From contig JAZSMZ010000130.1 in assembly GCA_045536155.1 (NCBI GenBank), forward strand, positions 1-10,833: a DNA stretch of 10,833 nucleotides. Reading direction: 5' to 3'. The DNA comes from JAZQNC01 sp045536155. Its GTDB lineage: Bacteria > Bacillota > Clostridia > Oscillospirales > CAG-272. Shown in pieces: positions 1 through 7,252 of the stretch. Position numbers and translations under genes: made by a program. Every line of letters starts with the position of its first letter. The stretch's first letter is position 1. The notes under the pieces were generated by a model. It was not told where the DNA came from, made no database searches, and saw only the letters and a program-made list of their open reading frames with translations.

Positions 1-3000
1 AACAACAAGCTCGATATCGGCAAAACGGTCCTCAAGTCGGACAAATGCCATAGCATCGCCGTTTTTGGTTTGTTTTACCGTGCGAGACGACACGATGCCG
101 GCGATCATGACGCGCTGTTTGTCGGCAATATCGTTTTCTATCACCCTGCTTTTCAGCTCGTTTATAGGTATAATCTGCAGTTTTGACAGATTTTTTGAAT
201 AATAATCAAGCAAGTGGCCTGAAAAGCAAAATCCCGACGAATCTTTTTCAAATGCGATCATTTCGCGCAACGAAAGCTCGTCCATTTTCGGGAACTGATA
301 CTCGCTTTCTTCTTCCGAAGCAAACATATCCATCTGGCCGTGAATATTTGCCTTTTCACGTCTTGAGCAAATATCGATTATCTCCTCATACGATGCCAAA
401 AGCTGTGAGCGATAAACACCAAACGAGTCGAAAGCTCCCGCCTTGATCATCGATTCAACGGGACGCTTATTGATCTCACCTCCTGCCATGCGCGATACAA
501 AATCGGCAAACGACGAAAAGGGACGGATCTCGCGCTCGGCGATAAGCGAATTTACAAATCCCACACCAACATTTTTGAGTGCAAGAAGACCAAAACGTAT
601 ATTGCCGTTTTTAACTGCAAACTTGATATCGCTTTCGTTGACATCGGGAGGCAGAACGTTAATGCCCATACGTGAGCATTCAGCTATATACTCGGACATC
701 TTGTTCATGTTGCCAAGAACAGAGGTAAGCAGTGCGGCAAAATACTCCGCTCCGTAGTGACAGCGCAGGTAAGCCGTACGGTAGGACGTTACTGCATAGG
801 CTGCAGCATGGCTCTTATTGAACGCATACTTTGCAAAGCTTGCCATTTCATCAAAGAGAGCCGAGGCGTCATCTTCGGATATATGGTTTCGCTTTGCACC
901 CTCAATAAAGCCGACTCGCTCTTTTTCGAGCTCGCCTGTCTTTTTCTTTGACATTATACGCCGTATTATATCCGCCTTGCCGTAAGAATAATTGGCAACG
1001 GTGCGGAAAATGCGCATGACCTGCTCCTGATAGATGATGCATCCCGACGTTTCGTCGAGAATATCGGCAAGAGCGGGGATTTTATAGGTGATATCCTTAT
1101 GCTTGCGGCGGTTTTCAATAAACTTCGGGATCGAATCCATCGGTCCGGGACGGTAGAGAGCAATAGCGATCATGATATCTTCAAGACTACGCGGCTTGAA
1201 TGATATGAGCAGCTGCTTCATTCCGGGACTTTCAAGTTGGAAAACTCCTTCCGAGCGTCCTGCCGAAAGCATTTCAAAGGTTTCGACATCGTTTTCCGGG
1301 ATTTTTGCAACCGAAAAATCCTTTTCTCGACGGCGTATCAGCTTTTCGGTATCGTCGATGATAGTCAGATATCGTAAAGCAAGGAAATCAAACTTCAAAA
1401 GACCGAGCTCGGCTATCGTGTCCATATCAAATTGAGTGACAATGCTCTGCGAGCTGGTCGCAAGGGGTACATATTCAACTGTTTTCTTATCGGTTATAAC
1501 AACGCCTGCGGCATGGGTTGACGAATGGCGGGGCATTCCCTCAAGTGCAAGCGAGATATCGAGCAGCTTTTTGATCTGTCCTCCGCCCTCGTAAAGCTCC
1601 TTAAGATCGCCTTCGATGGCTTCTTTGAGAGTAACACCGAGATAATGCGGGATACGCTTGGCAACGGCATCGACATCGGCGTATGGCAGACCCATGACGC
1701 GTCCGACGTCGCGTACAACGGCTCTTGCGGCCATCGTACCGAAGGTGATTATCTGAGACACATGATCGCTGCCGTAGCGCGATGCAACATACTCAATGAC
1801 CTCGTCGCGGCGCTCATAGCAGAAATCGATATCAAAGTCGGGCATCGATACGCGTTCTGGATTTAAAAAGCGCTCAAAAAGGAGGTTATGGCGAATAGGG
1901 TCAACCTCGGTTATACCTATAAGGTATGATACGAGGCTACCCGCACCGCTGCCTCGACCGGGTCCGACGGGAATGGATTTCGTACGCGCATAGTTAACGA
2001 AATCCCAAACGATGAGGAAATATTCGTTGTATCCCATGCGGTTTATAATGAAAAGCTCGTACGTTATGCGGCTTTTGTAGTTGGATTCATCTTCTTCGTT
2101 TTCAAAGACGATAAGTCCCTCGCGAAGCTTCTTTTGAAGTCCCTCTTCGGCGAGCGCGCGAAGCTTCTTTTCGGGAGTACTTCCGTCGTCGGGCTTAAAG
2201 GAGGGCAGATATTTTTTATCAAACTCGAATTCAAAATTGCACATGTCGGCAATTTTTTGAGTATTGCTGATTGCATCGGGAAAGCGCGCGAAAAGGACGC
2301 TCATCTCGTCGCTTGATTTGAAATAGAACTCGTCTGTATCAAATCCGAGCGGGCGACCGTCGGAAAGGAGATTGTTTGTCTGAATGCACATCAGCGCCGC
2401 TTGATTTTCGGCATCGGTGCGTTTAAGATAGTGAACGTCATTTGTCGCAACAAGAGGAATCGAGCACTCACGGGAGATATTCAGCAACGCTTCGTTTACC
2501 CGTTTCTGATCGTCAAGTCCGTGGTTTTGTACTTCAAGATAGAAATTCCCTTTTCCGAAAATGTTCTGCATCTTTTTCGCATAATTGCATGCAGAATCAT
2601 AATCTCCGCTTAAAATGTAGCGCGGGATCTTACCCGAAAGGCAGGCGGAAAGCGCAACAAGTCCCTCGGAATATTTTTCGAGCAGCTCAAGATCAACTCT
2701 CGGCTTTGAATAAAAGCCCTCAATGTACCCAGCGGATACGAGCTTTGTCAGATTTTTATATCCGATCTCATCTTTTACAAGCAGAACAAGGTGATTCATT
2801 TCTGAATCGACTACATGCTGCTTATCAAAGCGTGTGCGAGGGCAAACGTATACTTCGCAGCCGATGATCGGTTTTATTCCTTCTTTTTTGCAGGCCTTAA
2901 AAAAGTCGACAACGCCGAACATATTACCGTGATCTGTGATCGCAACGGCAGTTTGTCCGTTTTCCTTCGCGGCGCGCGGGATATCTGAAATTCGGCAAGC

Positions 3001-3054
3001 GCCGTCGAGCAGACTGTATTCGGTGTGAAGATGCAGATGAACAAAATTTGACAC
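1..3054 (-). CDS. dnaE: DNA polymerase III alpha subunit (DnaE), 3' end cut by window edge
   Basis: This is a C-family replicative DNA polymerase catalytic subunit, which extends primers at the fork. The frame is open for 1018 codons with no stop before the left edge; complete family members are usually about 1100-1170 residues, so roughly 100-150 C-terminal residues are missing. An N-terminal PHP domain opens with HLHTEYSLLDG (residues 8-18), then ITDHGNM (39-45), GCEVYV (65-70), SACLSG (136-141) and NDVH (205-208). The polymerase domain has VGPGRGSGAGS (363-373), the catalytic pair in PDFDIDF (D406, D408), the third aspartate in KFDFLALR (D556), YQEQVM, and NKSHAAAYA (around 749). The tail shows helix-hairpin-helix-type sequence and the start of an OB fold (AGIVSSRTVKQTKNGDAMAF). 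The start is GTG at 3054, preceded by AGGAAG nine bases upstream and 20 bp after the whiA stop. In Firmicutes such a DnaE normally works beside PolC (family knowledge). Confidence 0.97.
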   Translation of the reverse strand, partial: MSNFVHLHLHTEYSLLDGACRISDIPRAAKENGQTAVAITDHGNMFGVVDFFKACKKEGIKPIIGCEVYVCPRTRFDKQHVVDSEMNHLVLLVKDEIGYKNLTKLVSAGYIEGFYSKPRVDLELLEKYSEGLVALSACLSGKIPRYILSGDYDSACNYAKKMQNIFGKGNFYLEVQNHGLDDQKRVNEALLNISRECSIPLVATNDVHYLKRTDAENQAALMCIQTNNLLSDGRPLGFDTDEFYFKSSDEMSVLFARFPDAISNTQKIADMCNFEFEFDKKYLPSFKPDDGSTPEKKLRALAEEGLQKKLREGLIVFENEEDESNYKSRITYELFIINRMGYNEYFLIVWDFVNYARTKSIPVGPGRGSGAGSLVSYLIGITEVDPIRHNLLFERFLNPERVSMPDFDIDFCYERRDEVIEYVASRYGSDHVSQIITFGTMAARAVVRDVGRVMGLPYADVDAVAKRIPHYLGVTLKEAIEGDLKELYEGGGQIKKLLDISLALEGMPRHSSTHAAGVVITDKKTVEYVPLATSSQSIVTQFDMDTIAELGLLKFDFLALRYLTIIDDTEKLIRRREKDFSVAKIPENDVETFEMLSAGRSEGVFQLESPGMKQLLISFKPRSLEDIMIAIALYRPGPMDSIPKFIENRRKHKDITYKIPALADILDETSGCIIYQEQVMRIFRTVANYSYGKADIIRRIMSKKKTGELEKERVGFIEGAKRNHISEDDASALFDEMASFAKYAFNKSHAAAYAVTSYRTAYLRCHYGAEYFAALLTSVLGNMNKMSEYIAECSRMGINVLPPDVNESDIKFAVKNGNIRFGLLALKNVGVGFVNSLIAEREIRPFSSFADFVSRMAGGEINKRPVESMIKAGAFDSFGVYRSQLLASYEEIIDICSRREKANIHGQMDMFASEEESEYQFPKMDELSLREMIAFEKDSSGFCFSGHLLDYYSKNLSKLQIIPINELKSRVIENDIADKQRVMIAGIVSSRTVKQTKNGDAMAFVRLEDRFADIELVV

Positions 3055-3063
3055 GGCGCCATA

Positions 3064-3069
3064 CTTCCT
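3064..3069 (-). promoter_or_regulatory. Ribosome binding site that decides the dnaE start
   Basis: On the minus strand AGGAAG lies nine bases before the GTG at 3054. An ATG at 3062 lies only one base after this site and reads in a different frame that lacks the PHP motif. Spacing and homology both favour the GTG. Confidence 0.6.
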
Positions 3070-3074
3070 TTCTT

Positions 3075-3857
3075 TTATTGTGATTCTTTTTGATAAATCT
3101 TTATAATTCGCGCAAGGCGGTGATTTACGCCCGATTTTGTGATGGGAGGGTCGTGAATTGCGGCCAGCTCAAGGAGTGTGAGATCGCGGTGCTGTTCGCG
3201 AAGAACGGCAGTTTCGCGCAAAGGCGGCGACAGCTTGTCGAGCTTATCAAGCCGTCTGAGTCCCTCAATGGCATCCAGCTGTTCCTGAGCCGCACCGACG
3301 GAACGTGAAATGTTTGCAATATCGCAATTTGAAATCCGGTTTGCATCATTTCCGAATTCACGTTTAATTTTAATATTTACGAATGTGTACGATGCCTGAC
3401 TTGCACCGATGAGATTGAGAAAATCGGTTATGTTTTCATTGTCGCGAAAATACAGTATCGCCTTGTTTGCCCTTTGAGTCAAAGTCGGAAACAATCCAAA
3501 CTCCTCTATCATGCCGCAAAGAAAGACGGCACTTTCCGCATCGGGAAGCACGAGCTCAAGCTGATAACGGCTGTTTTTGGGATCGGAAACGCTTCCGCAT
3601 GCCAAAAAAGCTCCGCGTAAAAACAGTCTTTTACAGCTGTCGCAGACAAAAAGCTCGTCGGCATTTGTAACCATATTCTTTTCTTTTTTTACAAATTCGC
3701 TTTCAAGACGTGCGCTGAGAGGTGCGAGTGCATCGCTTTCGCTAGGCAGTCGATACAGCAAAAGGCCACCGTAAAGAGCCCTCCGACAGCATGATTGCTT
3801 TACAATCAGCGCACAGAGGGCATCCTTGGTTTGCTTTGAAAAAGAGTTAGTCTTCAT
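3075..3857 (-). CDS. whiA: WhiA-family DNA-binding regulator, short N-terminal domain
   Basis: WhiA proteins combine a LAGLIDADG homing-endonuclease-like fold without nuclease activity with a C-terminal helix-turn-helix. They act in cell division, chromosome segregation or sporulation control, depending on the species (family knowledge). Recognisable blocks are the opening SFSKQTKDAL (5-14), a CCRRALYGGLLL block (23-34), CKRLFLRGAFLACGSVSDP (75-93), IGASQA (150-155), NRISNCDIANISRSV (173-187), and the C-terminal HTH with ITKSGVNHRLARI (239-251). The protein is 260 residues against about 300-325 for most family members. The deficit falls between residues 34 and 70, where the rest of the first LAGLIDADG half would be, while the C-terminal half is complete. 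ATG at 3857 lies seven bases after the murB stop with no clear Shine-Dalgarno, so translational coupling to murB is likely (inference). dnaE follows after 20 bp. Confidence 0.92.
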   Translation of the reverse strand: MKTNSFSKQTKDALCALIVKQSCCRRALYGGLLLYRLPSESDALAPLSARLESEFVKKEKNMVTNADELFVCDSCKRLFLRGAFLACGSVSDPKNSRYQLELVLPDAESAVFLCGMIEEFGLFPTLTQRANKAILYFRDNENITDFLNLIGASQASYTFVNIKIKREFGNDANRISNCDIANISRSVGAAQEQLDAIEGLRRLDKLDKLSPPLRETAVLREQHRDLTLLELAAIHDPPITKSGVNHRLARIIKIYQKESQ

Positions 3858-3864
3858 AAATCAA

Positions 3865-4782
3865 TCATTCGTATGGAATGTACTGTACTTCACACTCAAG
3901 AGTAATGGAGTGCAGTTTCATGATCTCATTTTTAATAAAATCGATGAGCGCCAGAACGTCGGATGCGGTTGCATCGCCGCGGTTTACTATAAATCCCGCG
4001 TGCTTTTCGGATATCTCCGCTCCGCCTATTCTTGTGCCTTTGAGTCCGGCTTCGTCGATTAGCTTGCCGATAAAATGTCCCGAACAGCGCTTGAATACAC
4101 TTCCCGCATTGGGGAATTCAAGAGGCTGTTTTGTCCTTCTACGCGCCATATAGTCGCTCATCTTCTGCTCGATCTCATCAATATCGCCATCCTGAAGCTT
4201 GAACGTCGCTTCAAGCGCAATAAGCGGCTTGCCCATGTAGTAGCTGTGTCTGTAGGCATAATCATGCTCACCGCGGTCAAGCACAAGCATCTCGCCGCGC
4301 TCGTAATCGTAAGCCAGACTCGTACAAAGCACGTCATCGACCTGCTTTTCGTAAGCCCCTGCATTCATGTACACAGCGCCGCCAACAGTTCCGGGTATGC
4401 CGTAAGCAAATTCAAGACCGGAAAGACCGGCCTTCATTGCGGCATTCGCAACGGCGTTCAGATTGCATCCCGCAGATGCGCGAATGACGTTTCCGATAAC
4501 CTCGATACTGCGCATTTTAGATGTGAAAACGATAGCGCCGCTATATCCCTTATCGTCAAAGAGCACGTTAGAGCAATTTCCGAAGACATCAAAGCGAATA
4601 TTATTCTTCACAAGATATGAAACGGCAGCCTCGAGTTCAAGCGAGTTATGCGGATAAATTGCAAGCTCTGCCTCGCCGCCTATCTTGAATGTGGAGCAGG
4701 ACGAGAGCGGCAAGTCGCGCTTATAGTCGCATCCTGCCGCTTCGATACAGTCTATGACAGACAATAATTGTTGTTCGGTCAT
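3865..4782 (-). CDS. murB: UDP-N-acetylenolpyruvoylglucosamine reductase (MurB)
   Basis: This cytoplasmic FAD enzyme uses NADPH to reduce UDP-GlcNAc-enolpyruvate to UDP-MurNAc, the second committed step of peptidoglycan precursor synthesis. At 305 residues it has the usual length of the short (type II) form found in Firmicutes. The FAD-binding half contains STFKIGGEAEL (30-40), FGNCSNVLF (67-75) and GLEFAYGIPGTVGGAVYMNAGAY (122-144 as a continuous block). The substrate half contains YAYRHSYY, with the conserved Arg at 178, then NAGSVFKR with the likely proton-donor Ser at 228, GKLIDEAGLKG (239-249), EKHAGFIVN (259-267), and the terminal LECEV with conserved Glu at 296/298. The ATG at 4782 has a weak GGA-type ribosome site about ten bases upstream. 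It sits 64 bp after tyrS, the widest gap in the window, and seven bases before whiA. Cell wall synthesis next to whiA fits Clostridia gene order. Confidence 0.97.
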   Translation of the reverse strand: MTEQQLLSVIDCIEAAGCDYKRDLPLSSCSTFKIGGEAELAIYPHNSLELEAAVSYLVKNNIRFDVFGNCSNVLFDDKGYSGAIVFTSKMRSIEVIGNVIRASAGCNLNAVANAAMKAGLSGLEFAYGIPGTVGGAVYMNAGAYEKQVDDVLCTSLAYDYERGEMLVLDRGEHDYAYRHSYYMGKPLIALEATFKLQDGDIDEIEQKMSDYMARRRTKQPLEFPNAGSVFKRCSGHFIGKLIDEAGLKGTRIGGAEISEKHAGFIVNRGDATASDVLALIDFIKNEIMKLHSITLECEVQYIPYE

Positions 4783-4846
4783 AAATAAATGTTCCGTTCT
4801 GTAATATTTTTAAATATCAGTTTATGATATTCGTTTTGGAGCATTA
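4783..4846 (-). other. tyrS-murB intergenic gap, AT-rich with small inverted repeats
   Basis: This 64 bp spacer is the largest in the window and clearly AT-rich. One inverted repeat, TTTTGGA/TCCAAAA with a 10-base loop (4834-4857), overlaps the tyrS stop codon. A second, ATATTT-AA-AAATAT, lies further into the gap (around 4805-4818). No T-run follows the first hairpin in the direction of transcription, so it does not look like an intrinsic terminator. A promoter for murB-whiA-dnaE could sit here: TTGGAA (4855-4850) and TATCAT (4829-4824) resemble -35 and -10 boxes, but their 20-base spacing is too long to support a firm call. Confidence 0.3.
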
Positions 4847-6073
4847 TTATTCCAAAACAAAACGGTGATAGCTCTTTTTACCCTTCTTGATTATAAGACC
4901 CTTGCCAAGTTGTTCGGGGGTAACGGCATAGTCAAATGCGGTGATTTTTTCGTCGTCTACGCTTACACCGCCCTGCATGATAGCGCGTTTAGCCTCACCC
5001 TTCGAGGGTACGAGCTTGGACTTAACCATCATATCGGCAATCTGGATCTTACCGTCGGTAAAATCTGCGGCAGTAAGGGTAGTTGTGGGCATATCGTCGG
5101 AAATTCCGCCGCCGCCAAATACCTGACGCGCGGTAGCAAGTGCCTTATCTGCCTCTTCATTGCCGTGAACAAGTGCGGTAAGCTCGTATGCAAGGCGCTC
5201 CTTTGCCTCGTTGATCTTGCTGTCGGTCATCTCGGCATAGCGGGCGATCTCATCGAGAGGCATGAAGGTGAGCATCTTCATGCACTTGATTACATCGGCA
5301 TCCCCGATGTTTCTCCAATACTGGAAGAACTCATAGGGCGAAGTCTTTTCGGGATCGAGCCAAACGGCACCCTTCTCGGTCTTACCCATCTTCTTGCCTT
5401 CGCTGTTGGTGAGGAGCTTGAAGGCCATACCGTAGGCCTCGCCGCCCATCTTACGCCTGATGAGCTCAACGCCGCCGATGATGTTGCACCACTGATCGTC
5501 GCCGCCGAACTCGAGCTTGCAGCCGTAGTCGTTGTACAGACGGTAGAAGTCGTAGCTCTGCATGATCATGTAGTTGAATTCAAGGAAGGTGAGACCGGTT
5601 TCCATTCTCTGCTTGTAGCATTCAGCGGAAAGCATGCGGTTTACCGAGAAATGAGGACCTACTTCGCGCAAAAAGTCGATGTAGTTGAGGTCGTAGAGCC
5701 AATCAGCGTTGTTTACGAAAATAGCTTTACCATCGCTTGTGTCAATAAAGCGGCCCATCTGCTTTTTGAAGCATTCGATATTGTGGGCAATAGTTTCTTT
5801 AGTAAGCATCTTACGCATGTCGCTCTTGCCGGAGGGGTCGCCAATCATGCCTGTTCCGCCGCCAAATACAGCGATAGGACGGTGTCCTGCTCTCTGCATA
5901 TGAGCCATAATCTTCATCTGCATGAAGTGACCAACGTGAAGGCTGTCTGCTGTGGGGTCAAAGCCAATGTAGAATGATACCTTCTCGTTTTCAAGCATCT
6001 TTTCGATGGCTTCAAGGTTAGTTGACTGTGCGAGCAATTCTCTGTCTATAAATTCCTGTAAAATACTGCTCAT
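4847..6073 (-). CDS. tyrS: Tyrosyl-tRNA synthetase (TyrRS)
   Basis: This class I aminoacyl-tRNA synthetase charges tRNA-Tyr with tyrosine using ATP. The protein has 408 residues, a normal bacterial length. The Rossmann core carries the HIGH-type motif HVGH (46-49), GMIGDPSGKSD (75-85), GGDDQW (190-195) and the KMSKS-type loop KMGKT (228-232). Residues equivalent to the tyrosine-recognition set are present: Y35, D79, Y168, Q172 and D175. The C-terminal S4 RNA-binding domain spans about 345-405 (MMVKSKLVPSKGEAKRAIMQ is its first helix region). The ATG at 6073 has a strong AGGAGA site seven bases upstream. It starts 36 bp after the aldo/keto reductase, leaving no room for the T-box leader that often controls Firmicute tyrS. 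Its codon choice looks more strongly selected than that of its neighbours, as expected for high expression: TTA, CTA and TCA codons are absent over most of its length. Confidence 0.98.
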   Translation of the reverse strand: MSSILQEFIDRELLAQSTNLEAIEKMLENEKVSFYIGFDPTADSLHVGHFMQMKIMAHMQRAGHRPIAVFGGGTGMIGDPSGKSDMRKMLTKETIAHNIECFKKQMGRFIDTSDGKAIFVNNADWLYDLNYIDFLREVGPHFSVNRMLSAECYKQRMETGLTFLEFNYMIMQSYDFYRLYNDYGCKLEFGGDDQWCNIIGGVELIRRKMGGEAYGMAFKLLTNSEGKKMGKTEKGAVWLDPEKTSPYEFFQYWRNIGDADVIKCMKMLTFMPLDEIARYAEMTDSKINEAKERLAYELTALVHGNEEADKALATARQVFGGGGISDDMPTTTLTAADFTDGKIQIADMMVKSKLVPSKGEAKRAIMQGGVSVDDEKITAFDYAVTPEQLGKGLIIKKGKKSYHRFVLE

Positions 6074-6090
6074 TTTTTTATCTCCTGTAT

Positions 6091-6112
6091 GTTATCTTAA
6101 ATTGTTATCTTA
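6091..6112 (-). repeat. Short direct repeat TAAGATAAC x2 at the reductase-tyrS junction
   Basis: On the minus strand the nine bases TAAGATAAC occur at 6112-6104 and again at 6099-6091, a period of 13 bases. The first copy includes the TAA stop of the aldo/keto reductase. The second ends five bases before the tyrS Shine-Dalgarno. It is seen directly; its function, if any, is unknown. Confidence 0.7.
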
Positions 6113-7228
6113 TTTTGTGCTTTCGCTTACGATTTTTGCAAGATCTTCGATAATGCTGATCTTTTGCGGACAAATTGATTCACACTGGCCGCATCCGACA
6201 CATTTCTCTGCTCCGCCATCGCGGTTGGGAGAGGGTGTGAAGCGCCAATTTCCGTCTACGTCAGCCTCGTGATACATCGCATAATCATTCCAACGGCGGA
6301 AATTGCCCGGAATATCGACACCTTGAGGACAAGGCATACAATAGGCACATCCCGTGCATCCGTTGCGAACTCTTTTGTGTATTGCCTCTTTAACATCCTC
6401 AACAGCCTTGAATTCCTCATCGGAAAAATCGCTTTCACTGTCGAAAGTAGCAATATTATCATAAAGCTGAGCGTTTTCGTTCATACCGCTAAGTATAAGC
6501 TTTACGTTTTTATGGGCAACAAGCCATTTAAGCGACCATGCAGCCTCACTGCGTGATGCATCGACTTTCTTAAAAGGCTCCTTGACCGATTCGGGAAGGT
6601 TGGCAAGCGTGCCGCCCTTGAGAGGCTCCATTATGATAAGCGGAACGCCAAGCTTTTCGGCAAGAGCATAACCTTTGTCTGTTGCCTGGGAATCGCAGTC
6701 CATGTAGTTATACTGGATCTGGCAGAAATCCCACTTGCGGTCTGTTAATATGTGTTCGAAGGCTTCGTAATTATCGTGGAAGGAAAAACCGAAGTGCTTT
6801 ATTTTACCTTCGTCCTTGAGCGATTGAACATAATCGACTATTCCGAGCTCTTTTACCCTGTCGTAATCTTTTTTGCCGATGGCGTGTAGAAGATAAAAAT
6901 CGATATAGTCCTTATTGAGCTTTTTAAGCTGTTCTTCAAATATGTTCTTGGCATCTTCAACGCTCTGGCATTTCCAGACGGGAAGCTTGGTTGCAAGATA
7001 GTAGCTGTCACGCGGATATTTGTCAAGAAGCTTACCTGTGATTATCTCACTTGTGCCGCCGCAATAGTTATATGCGGTGTCGAAATAGTTAACGCCTGCT
7101 TTAAAAGCATTGTCGAAAAGCTCTGCAGCACTTTCTTCGATGATGTTTTTGTTCTCATCAAGCTTGAAGCGCATACACCCGAATCCGAGCATGGATACTT
7201 TTGCGCCGTCTAAATCTCTGTATATCAT
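6110..7228 (-). CDS. Aldo/keto reductase with C-terminal 2x[4Fe-4S] ferredoxin-type domain
   Basis: This is an oxidoreductase of the aldo/keto reductase superfamily (TIM barrel, NAD(P)H-using) with an iron-sulfur tail. The barrel spans about residues 1-280. The catalytic tetrad can be placed at D50 and Y55 (FDTAYNY), K81 (ATKLP) and H115 (YLLH). The tail has two cysteine motifs: C291, C294, C297, C300 (CTGCAYCMPCP), and C343, C346, C349, C353 (CVGCGQCESICP), typical of two 4Fe-4S clusters. At 372 residues it is the usual length for this 'predicted aldo/keto reductase of the Fe-S type' group, common in anaerobes. Its substrate and electron partner are unknown; a ferredoxin-linked reduction is inference only. 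No signal peptide is visible, so it should be cytoplasmic. The ATG at 7228 has GAGG six bases upstream. It lies 24 bp after recN and 36 bp before tyrS, and has no obvious functional link to either. Confidence 0.94.
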   Translation of the reverse strand: MIYRDLDGAKVSMLGFGCMRFKLDENKNIIEESAAELFDNAFKAGVNYFDTAYNYCGGTSEIITGKLLDKYPRDSYYLATKLPVWKCQSVEDAKNIFEEQLKKLNKDYIDFYLLHAIGKKDYDRVKELGIVDYVQSLKDEGKIKHFGFSFHDNYEAFEHILTDRKWDFCQIQYNYMDCDSQATDKGYALAEKLGVPLIIMEPLKGGTLANLPESVKEPFKKVDASRSEAAWSLKWLVAHKNVKLILSGMNENAQLYDNIATFDSESDFSDEEFKAVEDVKEAIHKRVRNGCTGCAYCMPCPQGVDIPGNFRRWNDYAMYHEADVDGNWRFTPSPNRDGGAEKCVGCGQCESICPQKISIIEDLAKIVSESTK

Positions 7229-7252
7229 ATTCTACCTCGTTTTATCAGTAAT

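Noticed and set aside
2121..2171. 15-base direct repeat CGCGAAGCTTCTTTT, 36 bases apart, inside dnaE
   Set aside because: It encodes KKLR twice in a helical charged segment whose length looks normal for DnaE; probably chance codon reuse rather than an inserted element.
1..3054. Possible intein or frameshift in dnaE
   Set aside because: Motif spacing (D406, D408, D556, H749) matches standard DnaE and the frame is continuous over 1018 codons.
2874..3062. A 62-codon minus-strand frame starting at an ATG at 3062, overlapping the dnaE start
   Set aside because: It is out of frame with dnaE, its ATG is only one base from the Shine-Dalgarno, and the dnaE frame from GTG 3054 carries the PHP motif.
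4075..4620. A 181-codon plus-strand open frame opposite murB
   Set aside because: It lies entirely inside murB on the other strand with no recognisable domain or convincing ribosome site.
4834..4857. Inverted repeat TTTTGGA/TCCAAAA at the tyrS stop as an intrinsic terminator
   Set aside because: The stem is seven AT-rich pairs and no T-run follows it in the direction of transcription.
4865..5977. A 370-codon open frame on the plus strand opposite tyrS
   Set aside because: It lies codon-for-codon antisense to a well-supported tyrS, has no recognisable motifs, and is explained by the lack of TTA, CTA and TCA codons in tyrS.
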